In this document: positions 28,501-35,758 of the stretch, piece by piece
How positions within the stretch are numbered: position 1 is the first letter of the stretch
Layout: every line of letters starts with the position of its first letter
DNA from: Rhodocyclus purpureus
GTDB taxonomy: Bacteria; Pseudomonadota; Gammaproteobacteria; Burkholderiales; Rhodocyclaceae
DNA: 64,000 bases
Assembly (NCBI RefSeq): GCF_016653115.1
Contig: NZ_NHRX01000048.1
Span: 49,513 to 113,512 of the forward strand
Direction: 5' to 3'
Position numbers and translations under genes: made by a program
Notes under the pieces: model-generated
Seen by the model: the letters and a program-made list of their open reading frames with translations, nothing else
What the model was told of the DNA's origin: nothing
Databases searched by the model: none

Positions 28501-28871
28501 CCCCGCTCTTCGGCGAAACCTTCAACCCGGGCAACTGGAACTCCGGCCACGTCGTTCTGCCCGACGTGAAAGCACAGGTTCTGCTCGTCACGCTCAACAA
28601 GCAGGGCAAGGACGTCGATCACCGTTATCTCGATCACTGGATCCACGAAAGCACATTCCACTGGCAAAGCCAGAATTCGACGACACCGGAGAGCAAGCGC
28701 GGTCGGGAGATCATCGATCACGCGCGGCTGGGCATTTCGCTGCATCTCTTCGTGCGCGAAGCTAAGCTGGCGGGCGGCAAGGCCGCGCCCTTCGTCTACC
28801 ACGGGAAAGTGCGCTATCGGAGCCATACCGGAAGTGCGCCGATGAGCGTGGTGTTCGATCTGGCGGGGTGA
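25593..28871 (+). CDS. PLD-nuclease/SF2 helicase/S24-like/DUF3427 multidomain protein
   Basis: A 1092-residue protein with four parts. Residues 1-185: phospholipase-D-like nuclease with one HxK motif (SFHMKAYLF near 101-109) and FIGSSNISRQAL. Residues 205-620: SF2 helicase with LATGLGKTWLAAF near 233, VIDEFHHAAAPTY near 318 (DEFH box), LGLTATPDRTD, VDLFNEGVDLPLIDTV and LQQLGRGLRKAEGK. Residues about 850-935: a LexA/UmuD-like S24 fold (ARASGNSMNGG, IRDGDYLLLE, VLVAHNPEYEDI). Residues about 960-1092: DUF3427 (ending MSVVFDLAG), with STFHWQSQNSTTPES. By eye the S24 domain keeps the Ser but has Leu where the catalytic Lys is expected. It overlaps the upstream methyltransferase gene and precedes a paralogue. 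Likely DNA defence or repair; the pathway is not established. Confidence 0.85.
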   Translation: MTRKLITGEKQSPFLPQLRQAIAQATEIDLAVSFVKTAGFRLLLPDLKAALGIDEPRALPPARLRVVTSDYLGITDPEALRLLLLLQEQGASVRVFEAGSTSFHMKAYLFAHFTEHRDLHGTAFIGSSNISRQALTDGLEWNYRIDYPADDGFLEARARFEELFRDPRTVALSDAWIDRYEERRVPPPRALAPGSDETEAPPTPTPIQRDALLALATTRREGYRRGLVVLATGLGKTWLAAFDAQQLGARRVLFVAHREEILNQAAETFVRIRPRARVGFYMGQLRDAQVDILCASVQTLGRAEHLERFSPQHFDYVVIDEFHHAAAPTYRRLLAHFAPQFLLGLTATPDRTDQSDILSLCDDNLVFNRNLFAGVEAGLLAPFHYYGIWDESVDYKEIPWRSGRFDPEQLSNKLATLARARHALRQWRSRAQRRTLAFCVSTRHADFMAEQFAREGVRAAAVYAGSVLSRGEALERLADGALQVVFSVDLFNEGVDLPLIDTVLMLRPTESSILFLQQLGRGLRKAEGKERLVVLDFIGNHHSFLHKPQALAQSGASYRQLAEFARKVETQRLQLPRGCFINYDLQLIDFLKSLDSDGVAKEYAALRDGLGRRPSLAEFYRSGANLKRVRDGYGSWFELVLAMGDLDEDEQAILAAHRDFLREVETSAINKSFRMVLLEALQELDGWSTAPSMSRLAEQSWTVLQRRRPLLADLPEDMLALPDGSGDKWLRYWQKNPINAWIGGNKSADARSFFRVVEQRFEPVFTVPAEQRERFAAMVQELVDYRLAAYEVRRGSSTLPDNVVPFKRPAPERSELPYFPNLKIACGHFRTASADAEEFRSLGAGYGRLDPARHFIARASGNSMNGGKKPIRDGDYLLLELLGAGNAGSITGSVMAIERQDQSGDDQYLLREANKKRDGSYVLVAHNPEYEDIVVTPELAGELRTLAKLKAVIDPLELAVGESFMREDIPPLFGETFNPGNWNSGHVVLPDVKAQVLLVTLNKQGKDVDHRYLDHWIHESTFHWQSQNSTTPESKRGREIIDHARLGISLHLFVREAKLAGGKAAPFVYHGKVRYRSHTGSAPMSVVFDLAG

Positions 28872-29030
28872 GGGCGACTTACTCACGGAAGCGGTCGCGC
28901 TTCGTCAGTTCCTGTTGCCAGCGGCGCTTGCGATGCAATGCGACTTGAATTTGTCCAGGCAAGGGCTCGCCGGTAGAATCGATCGTCATCAATAAGCAAG
29001 CGTCCGCGGGCAGCGGGGACGAACCACGAC

Positions 29031-32000
29031 ATGGCATTGCCTGACGGACTCTACGACCAGCTACTGACAAAGACGCTTTGGGATGTCATCGCAGAGAGCG
29101 CTGACGAGGCAGGCCGTACGCTCAAACCGCTGACGGCGGAAGACGCCCCTGAGCGTTTAGCCGACGCGCTGGCAGCCCAGTTGTCTCGCATACTGGACGA
29201 CCTGCAAGGCGAGGGCGCGGAGAAGCTGCGCCATCAGCTGGACCTGGTCAATTTCATTCTCGTCAGTCTGCGTCGTCGCCTTGGCAATCGCGCTGAAGAT
29301 GCCGATGTTCTCTCCTCTCCCGCGCAGATCCTGCAGGCCATCCATCGCCAGTCTTCCCCGCCGGTACCTCCGGAGACCGGTCTGGCGGCGCCGTGGCTGT
29401 TCACTGCCGGCAAAGGTTCGCCCTCGCTGCTGAGCGAGCTGCGCCGAGAGCTGTCGAGCTGCGATCAGGTCGATATTCTGGTCAGCTTCATCACCCATTC
29501 CGGCGTGCGCAAGCTGCTCGACATTCTGCGGTCGATAACCGCTGTCGGTGCCGGTGGCCAGCCGCGAACGCGAATTCGCGTCCTCACCACCACCTACACC
29601 GGCGCCACGGAAATCCTGGCGCTCGACGAGCTGGCCAGCCTTCCCGGTTGCGAGATTCGCATCTCGCTCGACGGTCGCCGCACCCGATTGCATGCCAAGG
29701 CCTGGCTGTTCCGGCGGCGGACGGGCTTTGGCTCCGCTTACGTCGGCAGTGCCAATTTGTCGGGGGCCGCGTTGATGGGTGGCCTGGAATGGACGGTGAA
29801 GTTCACCGAGCGTGGCCAGACCGAGCTTTTCGAGCGTGCCAGCGCCCATTTCGAGACGCTTTGGGAGGACAGCGAGTTTCAAGGCTACGACCCCGCTAAC
29901 GCGGCACATCGTTTGGCGCTGGGAGAAGCCTTGAAGCGCGAATCCGGAGACGAGATCCTCGCTCGGCCGACCTATTTCGATCTTGAGCCGAAGCCCTATC
30001 AGCAGGAGATGCTCGACCAGTTGCAACTCGAGCGCGATCACGGACGCTGGCGCAACCTGGTGGTTGCTGCGACGGGGACGGGCAAGACCGTCGTTGCGGC
30101 CTTCGACTACAAGGATCTCTGCCTACGGGAGGGCGGACGGCCGCGGCTGCTGTTTGTTGCGCACCGGGAAGAAATCCTGAAACAGGCGCTGCGCACCTAT
30201 CGCGAGGTGCTGCGCGACCATTCCTTCGGTGACTTGTTGGTCGGTGGTAGCGAACCGCAAGGATTCGATCACCTCTTTGCTTCGATCGACAGCGTCGTGA
30301 GCCGTGATCTGCTGGCGCGCTGGGGGGCGAATCACTGGTATGTTGTGGTGGTCGATGAATGCCACCGGCTGGCGGCCGATTGGTTCGACGCTTTTGTCAC
30401 GGCCGTCAGGCCGCGGCTACTGCTGGGTCTGACGGCGACCCCGGAGCGTAGCGATGGCAAATCGATCCTCGGCTACTTTGATTGCCGGCCTGATGGGGCG
30501 CCGGCGGTCGAACTCCGGCTTTGGCACGCGCTCGATCAGCAACTCTTGAGCCCCTTCGAGTATTACGCCTGCGACGACGAGACCGATTTTTCCGAAGTTC
30601 CATGGCAGCAGTCGGGAGAACGGGACGCCATCGACAATCTGGTCACGGGCAACGAGGTACGCGCTCGGCTGGTGCTCAACGAATGGCGTCGGCTGGCGGG
30701 CGATCCAAAACGAGGACGTGCGCTTGTTTTTTGCGTCTCCGTCGCTCACGCCAAGTACATGACCGACCGGCTGAATCGTGCTGACATCAAAGCGTTGTGC
30801 GTCGTGGGCGACACCCCCGAGGACGAACGGCGGCGCGCACCGGAGATGCTGGCGCGCGGTGAAGTGGCTGCACTGGTGACTTGCGACCTTTACAACGAGG
30901 GCGTGGACCTGCCGCTAGTCGACACCTTGCTGCTGCTGCGACCAACACAGAGCCCGGTGCTATTCCAGCAGCAGATCGGTCGTGGACTGCGTCTGGCCAA
31001 GGGGAAGGAAAGCTGTCTGGTGCTCGATTTCGTCGGTCGCCATCGGCAGGAATTTCGCTTCGATTCCCTCCTGGCCACGATCACCGGTTTCTCGCGCAGT
31101 CAGTTGATCGAGGCGGTGGATAAGGGCTTCGGCACCTTGCCACCGGGTTGTCATATCCATCTGCAGCAGCAGACGCGCGAACAGGTACTGCGCAGCCTGA
31201 GAAGGCTGGTACAGCAGAACTGGCGACGGCTGCGGACCGAGTTGCAAGCCTATGCGGCCTTGCGCGGGCGCAGCAACATCCGGCTGGCCAGTTTTCTGCG
31301 CGAGCAGGCCATCGAAATCGACGACATTTACCGCAGCAGCGGCCGCTCCGGGTGGACCAACCTGAAGCGTGACGCCGGCCTGCTGACGACCTCGCCGGGG
31401 AACGAGGACGATTATTTCGGACGGCGCTTTGGTGACCTGCTGCATATGGACGATCCGGCGCGCACTGAGCTGTTGCTCAAGGTCGCCGAACCGACGACGA
31501 CTTATCAGCCAAAAGACGAAGGCGAACGCCGCTTGCTGCAGATGTTCAGCTACCAGGTTGACGCGCAGCACCACCAGACCGGAAGCGGACAAGACTTCCT
31601 GAAGCGCTTGCTGGCTCACCCTGAGCATCGCGCCGAACTCGCCGAGATCGGGGAAGTGCTGCAAGCAAGGAGCACTTTGCGGCAGCAGGCGCTTCCTGGG
31701 CTGGAAGATGTTCCGCTGTGCCTGCATGGCGCTTACGGCATCCGCGAAATCTTGACCGCCGTCGGTTGGCTGACGGCTACCCGGCGCACGCCTTTTCAGG
31801 CAGGCGTTCTGGCGCTAAAAGATCGCAAGGTCGAACTGCTCTTCGTGACCCTCGACAAACGCGAGGGCTATCACGAAAAGATCGCTTATCACGATTACGC
31901 CATCAGCGCCGAGCTCTTCCATTGGCAGTCGCAGAACACGGCGGGTCCGCATACCGCGGCGGGCCGCCGCTATCTGGAAAGTCCCGAGAACGGCTGGAGC

Positions 32001-32165
32001 TTCCAGCTTTTTGTTCGTACGGCCAAAGGTGCTCCCTATCGTGCCTGTGGTCCGCTCAAGCTGGAGAAGGCTGAAGGAGTGAAACCTATGACGATATACT
32101 GGCGACTGGCCGTGCCTCTGCCGAGCCGCTTGTTCCGGGAATTCAGCATCCTCCGAGGAGCCTAG
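29031..32165 (+). CDS. PLD-nuclease/SF2 helicase/DUF3427 protein, paralogue without S24 domain
   Basis: A 1044-residue protein. An extra helical N-terminal region of about 130 residues (HQLDLVNFILVSLRRRLGN) precedes the PLD-like domain (TRLHAKAWLF near 218-227, YVGSANLSGAALMGG). The helicase core has AATGTGKTVVAAFDY near 344, VVVDECHRLAADW near 439 (DECH box), LLGLTATPERSD, CDLYNEGVDLPLVDT and FQQQIGRGLRLAKGK. The C-terminal DUF3427 region contains AELFHWQSQNTAG near 960. It has the same order as the preceding gene minus the S24 module, with DECH in place of DEFH. The start ATG at 29031 lies 159 bp after the preceding stop, so it may have its own promoter. Probably a partner or backup of the first helicase. 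Confidence 0.85.
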   Translation: MALPDGLYDQLLTKTLWDVIAESADEAGRTLKPLTAEDAPERLADALAAQLSRILDDLQGEGAEKLRHQLDLVNFILVSLRRRLGNRAEDADVLSSPAQILQAIHRQSSPPVPPETGLAAPWLFTAGKGSPSLLSELRRELSSCDQVDILVSFITHSGVRKLLDILRSITAVGAGGQPRTRIRVLTTTYTGATEILALDELASLPGCEIRISLDGRRTRLHAKAWLFRRRTGFGSAYVGSANLSGAALMGGLEWTVKFTERGQTELFERASAHFETLWEDSEFQGYDPANAAHRLALGEALKRESGDEILARPTYFDLEPKPYQQEMLDQLQLERDHGRWRNLVVAATGTGKTVVAAFDYKDLCLREGGRPRLLFVAHREEILKQALRTYREVLRDHSFGDLLVGGSEPQGFDHLFASIDSVVSRDLLARWGANHWYVVVVDECHRLAADWFDAFVTAVRPRLLLGLTATPERSDGKSILGYFDCRPDGAPAVELRLWHALDQQLLSPFEYYACDDETDFSEVPWQQSGERDAIDNLVTGNEVRARLVLNEWRRLAGDPKRGRALVFCVSVAHAKYMTDRLNRADIKALCVVGDTPEDERRRAPEMLARGEVAALVTCDLYNEGVDLPLVDTLLLLRPTQSPVLFQQQIGRGLRLAKGKESCLVLDFVGRHRQEFRFDSLLATITGFSRSQLIEAVDKGFGTLPPGCHIHLQQQTREQVLRSLRRLVQQNWRRLRTELQAYAALRGRSNIRLASFLREQAIEIDDIYRSSGRSGWTNLKRDAGLLTTSPGNEDDYFGRRFGDLLHMDDPARTELLLKVAEPTTTYQPKDEGERRLLQMFSYQVDAQHHQTGSGQDFLKRLLAHPEHRAELAEIGEVLQARSTLRQQALPGLEDVPLCLHGAYGIREILTAVGWLTATRRTPFQAGVLALKDRKVELLFVTLDKREGYHEKIAYHDYAISAELFHWQSQNTAGPHTAAGRRYLESPENGWSFQLFVRTAKGAPYRACGPLKLEKAEGVKPMTIYWRLAVPLPSRLFREFSILRGA

Positions 32166-32292
32166 TGTTCGTTCGCACAGCGGCCACCCCGCTTCACACG
32201 CTATGCTGAAGCTATCCCTGCAGTTGCCTATAAAGGGCGATCGCGCCGGTTTCGCGCCTGCACGCGTTGCCGTCTATCAACTGCCAAGATCG

Positions 32293-32703
32293 ATGATGAA
32301 CGAGAAGAAGATGTCACCGTGTCACGGCGCCTTGAGCGTCGGCAACGTGTTGATCGACGATCAGCACGAGCGGATCTTCAATCTGAGCGAGGAGATCGCC
32401 GGCTGGGTGCGCAGCGAACTGACCGCCTGCCGGCAGTTTCGTGACTTGCTTGTCGAGTTGGAGAAGCTCGTCGCCGAGCACTTCGCGAGCGAGGAAGAGA
32501 TCATGGAGCGGAACTACTACCCGCGGCTGGCGGCGCACCGCGCGGCGCACGCGGCGATCCTCGCCCGCCTGCGCGCGGTCGTCGCCGAGGATGCGCTGGG
32601 CAAGGTCGACCGCGACGGCCTGCTGCAACTCCTGATGACGCTGGTTCAGACGCATGTGATCAGAATGGACATGGCGGCCAGGGAGTATCTGGCGGAGTTT
32701 TGA
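32293..32703 (+). CDS. Bacteriohemerythrin
   Basis: A single-domain oxygen-binding di-iron protein of about 137 residues. All ligands are present: His in IDDQHERIFNL, His and Glu in AEHFASEEEIM, two His in HRAAHAAIL, and His and Asp in THVIRMDMA. Bacterial hemerythrins store or sense O2 in the cytosol and are frequent in microaerophiles and denitrifiers, which fits nnrS in this window. The start is uncertain: ATG at 32293 or 32296 gives the normal length, while ATG at 32203 would add 30 residues not typical of the family. No strong ribosome binding site decides it. It is followed at once by repeat array R3. Confidence 0.9.
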   Translation: MMNEKKMSPCHGALSVGNVLIDDQHERIFNLSEEIAGWVRSELTACRQFRDLLVELEKLVAEHFASEEEIMERNYYPRLAAHRAAHAAILARLRAVVAEDALGKVDRDGLLQLLMTLVQTHVIRMDMAAREYLAEF

Positions 32704-32734
32704 GGGGGGGGCGCGCGAACGATCGTAGCGAGTC

Positions 32735-33419
32735 GTGGTGCCCCTGAGCGTGAAACGCAGCCATTCGCTGCCGTCATTGCGAGGCGCGTAGCGCCGTGGC
32801 AATCCAGTTCGTTCTTCTTTCTCCTCGCCCTTGCAGGGCATCCAGGCGCGATCCGATGCGAGGCCTACGAACTGGATCGCCACGCCCTGCGGGCTCGCGA
32901 TGACGCGTCCCCATCTCGTCATTTGACGAGTCGCTATCTCGTCATTGCGAGGCGCGTAGCGCCGTGGCAATCCAGTTCGTTCTTCTAGTTCAGCGCCCCT
33001 GACAGCGATCCGCGACCGACACGATGCGAGCCCTACGCACTGGATCGCCACGCCCTGCGGGCTCGCGATGACGTGCTGTCTGGGCCGCCACGCGCTGCGG
33101 GCTCGGATGACGGCCTCAGTCCCGCTGCATGCACTCCTGGCACTGCCGTCATTGCGAGGCGCGTAGCGCCGTGGCAATCCAGTTTGTTCCTCCGTCCCCC
33201 TCACCCTTGCCAGCCATCCACGGGCGACCCGATGCGAGCCCTACGCACTGGATCGCCACGCCCTTCGGGCTCGCGATGACGCGCTGTCTAGATCGCCACG
33301 CCCTGCGGGCTCTCGATGACGCGCTGTCTGGATCGCCACGCGCTGCGGGCTCGGACGCGCCGCTATCACGTCATTGCGAGGCGCGTAGCGCCGTGGCAAT
33401 CCAGTGTGTTCTTCCGTCA
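32735..33419 (+). repeat. Repeat array R3 with conserved left end
   Basis: It starts with the left-end sequence GAGCGTGAAACGCAGCCATT (about 32745-32764) leading into CGTCATTGCGAGGCGCGTAG. Three hairpin units (right arms at about 32775, 32940 and 33147) with spacers differing from R1/R2 follow, then two extra 40-bp subunits (33280-33360) and a last half unit. It has no conserved right end; it stops beside the AT-rich island. Confidence 0.9.
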
Positions 33420-33448
33420 GCGTGTTGCGGGTTCGGGGTGGTTCGTCC

Positions 33449-33494
33449 CTGAGTGCGGAAGGCCGGCCGAATTCGCCCGGCCTTCCGCATTCAG
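33449..33494. terminator. Strong 18-bp hairpin, bidirectional terminator-like, at island boundary
   Basis: CTGAGTGCGGAAGGCCGG (33449-33466) pairs with CCGGCCTTCCGCATTCAG (33477-33494), one mismatch in 18, loop of 10. It lacks a T-run. It separates array R3 from the promoter of the AT-rich gene. Confidence 0.55.
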
Positions 33495-33544
33495 GATGGT
33501 TCTGCATGATCGAGCGAGCTTCTTCGGGTGAAATTCCGGTTGAG

Positions 33545-33573
33545 TTGACAGGGGGCGAAAGGCGCAGTGATAC
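33545..33573 (+). promoter_or_regulatory. Predicted sigma-70 promoter for the Ala-rich protein gene
   Basis: TTGACA at 33545-33550, a 17-base spacer, then TGATAC at 33568-33573. The -35 box is perfect. A start near 33580 would leave a leader of about 58 bases before the GTG at 33638. Confidence 0.6.
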
Positions 33574-33637
33574 TCGCGTTGGTGCCGTTGCGTTTCCTAT
33601 CCACTGCCCACCGCATAATCAATAAAAAGGATTGTCC

Positions 33638-35254
33638 GTGACAAACAAAACATTTTTTAATTTATCATCAGTGACGAATTGGCCAAAAAGATCAGATAAG
33701 GGTTGGTGCCAATTCTTAAACGATAACGGAGTATGGGACCCGAGCAAGAGTGGCGGAGAGACCGATACTACTCAATACTTTACAGTCCCTGCTAAAGCAT
33801 ACTACACAATCTACGGTAGCATTGACGATTACGGCAAAGTATGGATCGACGACAACTATGTTTTAGAAATCAAAGATTATAAGAACACTTGGAGTTGCTC
33901 AGTTTTACTTGAAGAAGGCGAACACAAGATTAGAATATTGGGGCACGACAACAAATACAATTACGGTATTGCAGTTACAGTAGAAGGCGATGTTGACTCA
34001 CAAGTAGCAGCACAGACCGCAGCAAACCAAAAAGCAGACGACGCAGAAGCAGCACAGGCAGCCGCAGCAGAGGCACAAAAGACCTATGAGTCAGCACAGG
34101 TAGCAGTTAAAGCAACAGCTTCAACTGAATATAGGACCACAGTTACACTAGGATCCAAAGACGCAGGTATGACTGCATCAAGTTCAGGTTCCGCAAGTGC
34201 AAGTGCTGGCGCAAGTGCAGGCGCCACAGTTACTGACACATCTGCATCGGCCAGTGCAAGTGCAGGCGCGAGTGCAGGAGCAAGCATTGAAGGATCAGCT
34301 GACGCTCACGCAGGTAATCAATATGCAGGAGTTGACGCAGGTGCAAGCGGTTCGGCATATGCAGACGCAAGTGCAGACGCAAATGCAGAAGCAAGTGCAG
34401 GATTGAATGGTAACAATGCAACAGTTGGTGCTAGTCTTGAAATCGTAGTTCGTGCTGAAAGTGGAGTAAGTGCTGAAGCTGTGGCCAGTGCAACAGTACT
34501 AGGTATGGAAGTAGCTAGTGCAAATGCTAGCGGATCAGCAAGCACATACACAGAAGTACATGTGAGAGCAGACGGCAGCATGACAGTGGGGCAGAATGGT
34601 GTTGCTGTTGAAGCAGGTGCAATTGCAGGCTATGGTGCAGGTGCAGGTGCAGAAGGCAGTGCTCGCTTTAATACTCTGTTAGGGGGCGGCAGCGTTGAGG
34701 GCGGCGCAGAAGTAAGCATTGGAGCACAGGTAGGTGCAGAAGGCGAAGCCCATGCAACTTACGAAGATGGAAAGATATCAATTGGTATCAGCGGCGAAGC
34801 AGCACTGTTGGTAGGACTTGATGCAGACATAGACTTTGACATGGATATAACTCCTGCAATTGATGCAGTCAATGCAGCACTACACGCAGGCGCGACTATA
34901 GACCAAGCAGTAGCAGAGGCAAACAAGCAACTACACGCTGTCACAGTTGAATATAACAATACTCAAAAGCAAGCACAGGCTTATGCCGATCAATGTTTGA
35001 AAGCAGCGAACGATGCAGCAAAAGTTGCCAATGATGCAGTTAATGCAGCACACAACGCAACAGTTCAAGCGACCAAAGCAATCGACGATGCTATTAAGAC
35101 AACTGAGCAAGAGTTGAAGAACGCAGGCAAGACTGTTTCTGATGGTGTGGTCCAGTTAGGCAACACCATGGAATCAGGCGGCAAAGCGGCTATCAATGCT
35201 GTTAGCAAAGGCGCTAGTGACGCTTGGAAGAAAACCAAAAAGTTATTTGGTTAA
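33638..35254 (+). CDS. Ala/Gly/Ser-rich, AT-rich foreign protein with N-terminal beta-sandwich-like domain
   Basis: A 538-residue protein of unknown function. Residues 1-115 look like a compact beta domain resembling PA14/carbohydrate-binding or phage structural modules (YYTIYGSIDDYGKVWIDDNY, HKIRILGHDNKYNYGIAV). Residues 125-160 are helical and Ala-rich. Residues 165-390 are low complexity, with alternating small residues (ASASAGASAG, GSAYADASADANAEASAG) and beta-prone stretches (GASLEIVVRAES, RADGSMTVGQNG), silk- or tail-fibre-like. Residues 395-538 are predicted coiled coil ending in a basic tail (AWKKTKKLFG). Alanine is mostly GCA and overall GC is far below the neighbours, a strong sign of transfer, perhaps from a phage. 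The start is GTG 33638, with AAGGA six bases upstream; TTG 33632 is in frame. No signal peptide is seen. Confidence 0.8.
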   Translation: MTNKTFFNLSSVTNWPKRSDKGWCQFLNDNGVWDPSKSGGETDTTQYFTVPAKAYYTIYGSIDDYGKVWIDDNYVLEIKDYKNTWSCSVLLEEGEHKIRILGHDNKYNYGIAVTVEGDVDSQVAAQTAANQKADDAEAAQAAAAEAQKTYESAQVAVKATASTEYRTTVTLGSKDAGMTASSSGSASASAGASAGATVTDTSASASASAGASAGASIEGSADAHAGNQYAGVDAGASGSAYADASADANAEASAGLNGNNATVGASLEIVVRAESGVSAEAVASATVLGMEVASANASGSASTYTEVHVRADGSMTVGQNGVAVEAGAIAGYGAGAGAEGSARFNTLLGGGSVEGGAEVSIGAQVGAEGEAHATYEDGKISIGISGEAALLVGLDADIDFDMDITPAIDAVNAALHAGATIDQAVAEANKQLHAVTVEYNNTQKQAQAYADQCLKAANDAAKVANDAVNAAHNATVQATKAIDDAIKTTEQELKNAGKTVSDGVVQLGNTMESGGKAAINAVSKGASDAWKKTKKLFG

Positions 35255-35289
35255 TAACTAATGGCGATGTAATAAAAAAGCTGATTCGG

Positions 35290-35513
35290 CGATATGTGTC
35301 GGCGAGCCTGCTGTGAGATGGCGAAGCCCGGAAAGCTGTACGCGCGGAAACGACGGAATAGCGACGTACAGGCGCATGGCGTGTTTGAGGACGGGATGCC
35401 AGAAAGGCCGATACTCAGTCACGATGTAGAAACTCTCGACTGGAGAGCCGTGTGCGGGAAAACCGCACGCACGGTTCGAAGGTAGGGGTGGGCGAGTGCT
35501 CACCCCTACCCCT
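35290..35513 (+). ncRNA. Group II intron remnant (domains V and VI, no reverse transcriptase)
   Basis: Positions 35445-35477 read GAGCCGTGTGCGG, GAAAA, then CCGCACGCACGGTTC, matching group II intron domain V including the AGC catalytic triad, the GAAA-type loop and the 3' strand bulge. A perfect 10-bp hairpin follows at 35481-35510 (GGTAGGGGTG / CACCCCTACC), as expected for domain VI. About 150 bases upstream (from about 35290) read like intron core. There is no room for an intron-encoded protein, so this is a truncated or ORF-less copy. The 5' limit is uncertain. Confidence 0.75.
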
Positions 35514-35597
35514 TTATGACGGCACGAGTCGGCGCGTTTCATGCTCTGCTGGGCTGACGCGCTCTTTCGCGGCTGACGCCGTTCCCACAAAAACGAT

Positions 35598-35712
35598 CAC
35601 GGCATCGGCCTGTCGTGGGAGGGCCGGCAGGCCCGAATCGAGGACGAAAAACGCTCACGGCATCGGCTTTTCGTGGGAGGGCCGTAAGGCCCGAATCGAG
35701 GACGATGCGCTC
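35598..35712 (+). repeat. Two tandem copies of a small REP-like element (58-bp period)
   Basis: CACGGCATCGGC followed by CGTGGGAGGGCCG, a short loop and AGGCCCGAATCGAGGACGA occurs at 35598 and again at 35656. The GGGCC/GGCCC arms form a short stem. Related single copies occur at 53024-53056, 58405-58438 and 58465-58494. It resembles REP sequences of Pseudomonas in form. Confidence 0.75.
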
Positions 35713-35723
35713 GCCAAGCTGAT

Positions 35724-35752
35724 CATGTCCCGGGCGGCGGGCCCGGGACATG
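35724..35752 (-). terminator. Perfect hairpin downstream of cysN
   Basis: CATGTCCCGGGC (35724-35735) and GCCCGGGACATG (35741-35752) form a perfect 12-bp stem with a 5-nt loop, 6 bases past the cysN stop codon. No T-run follows, but the position suggests the end of the cys operon. Confidence 0.55.
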
Positions 35753-35758
35753 GGCGGA

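Noticed and set aside
28879..28989. Small minus-strand gene of 36 codons between the two PLD-helicase genes
   Set aside because: The frame is open and starts with ATG, but has no clear ribosome binding site or family, and such a length is expected by chance at this GC content.
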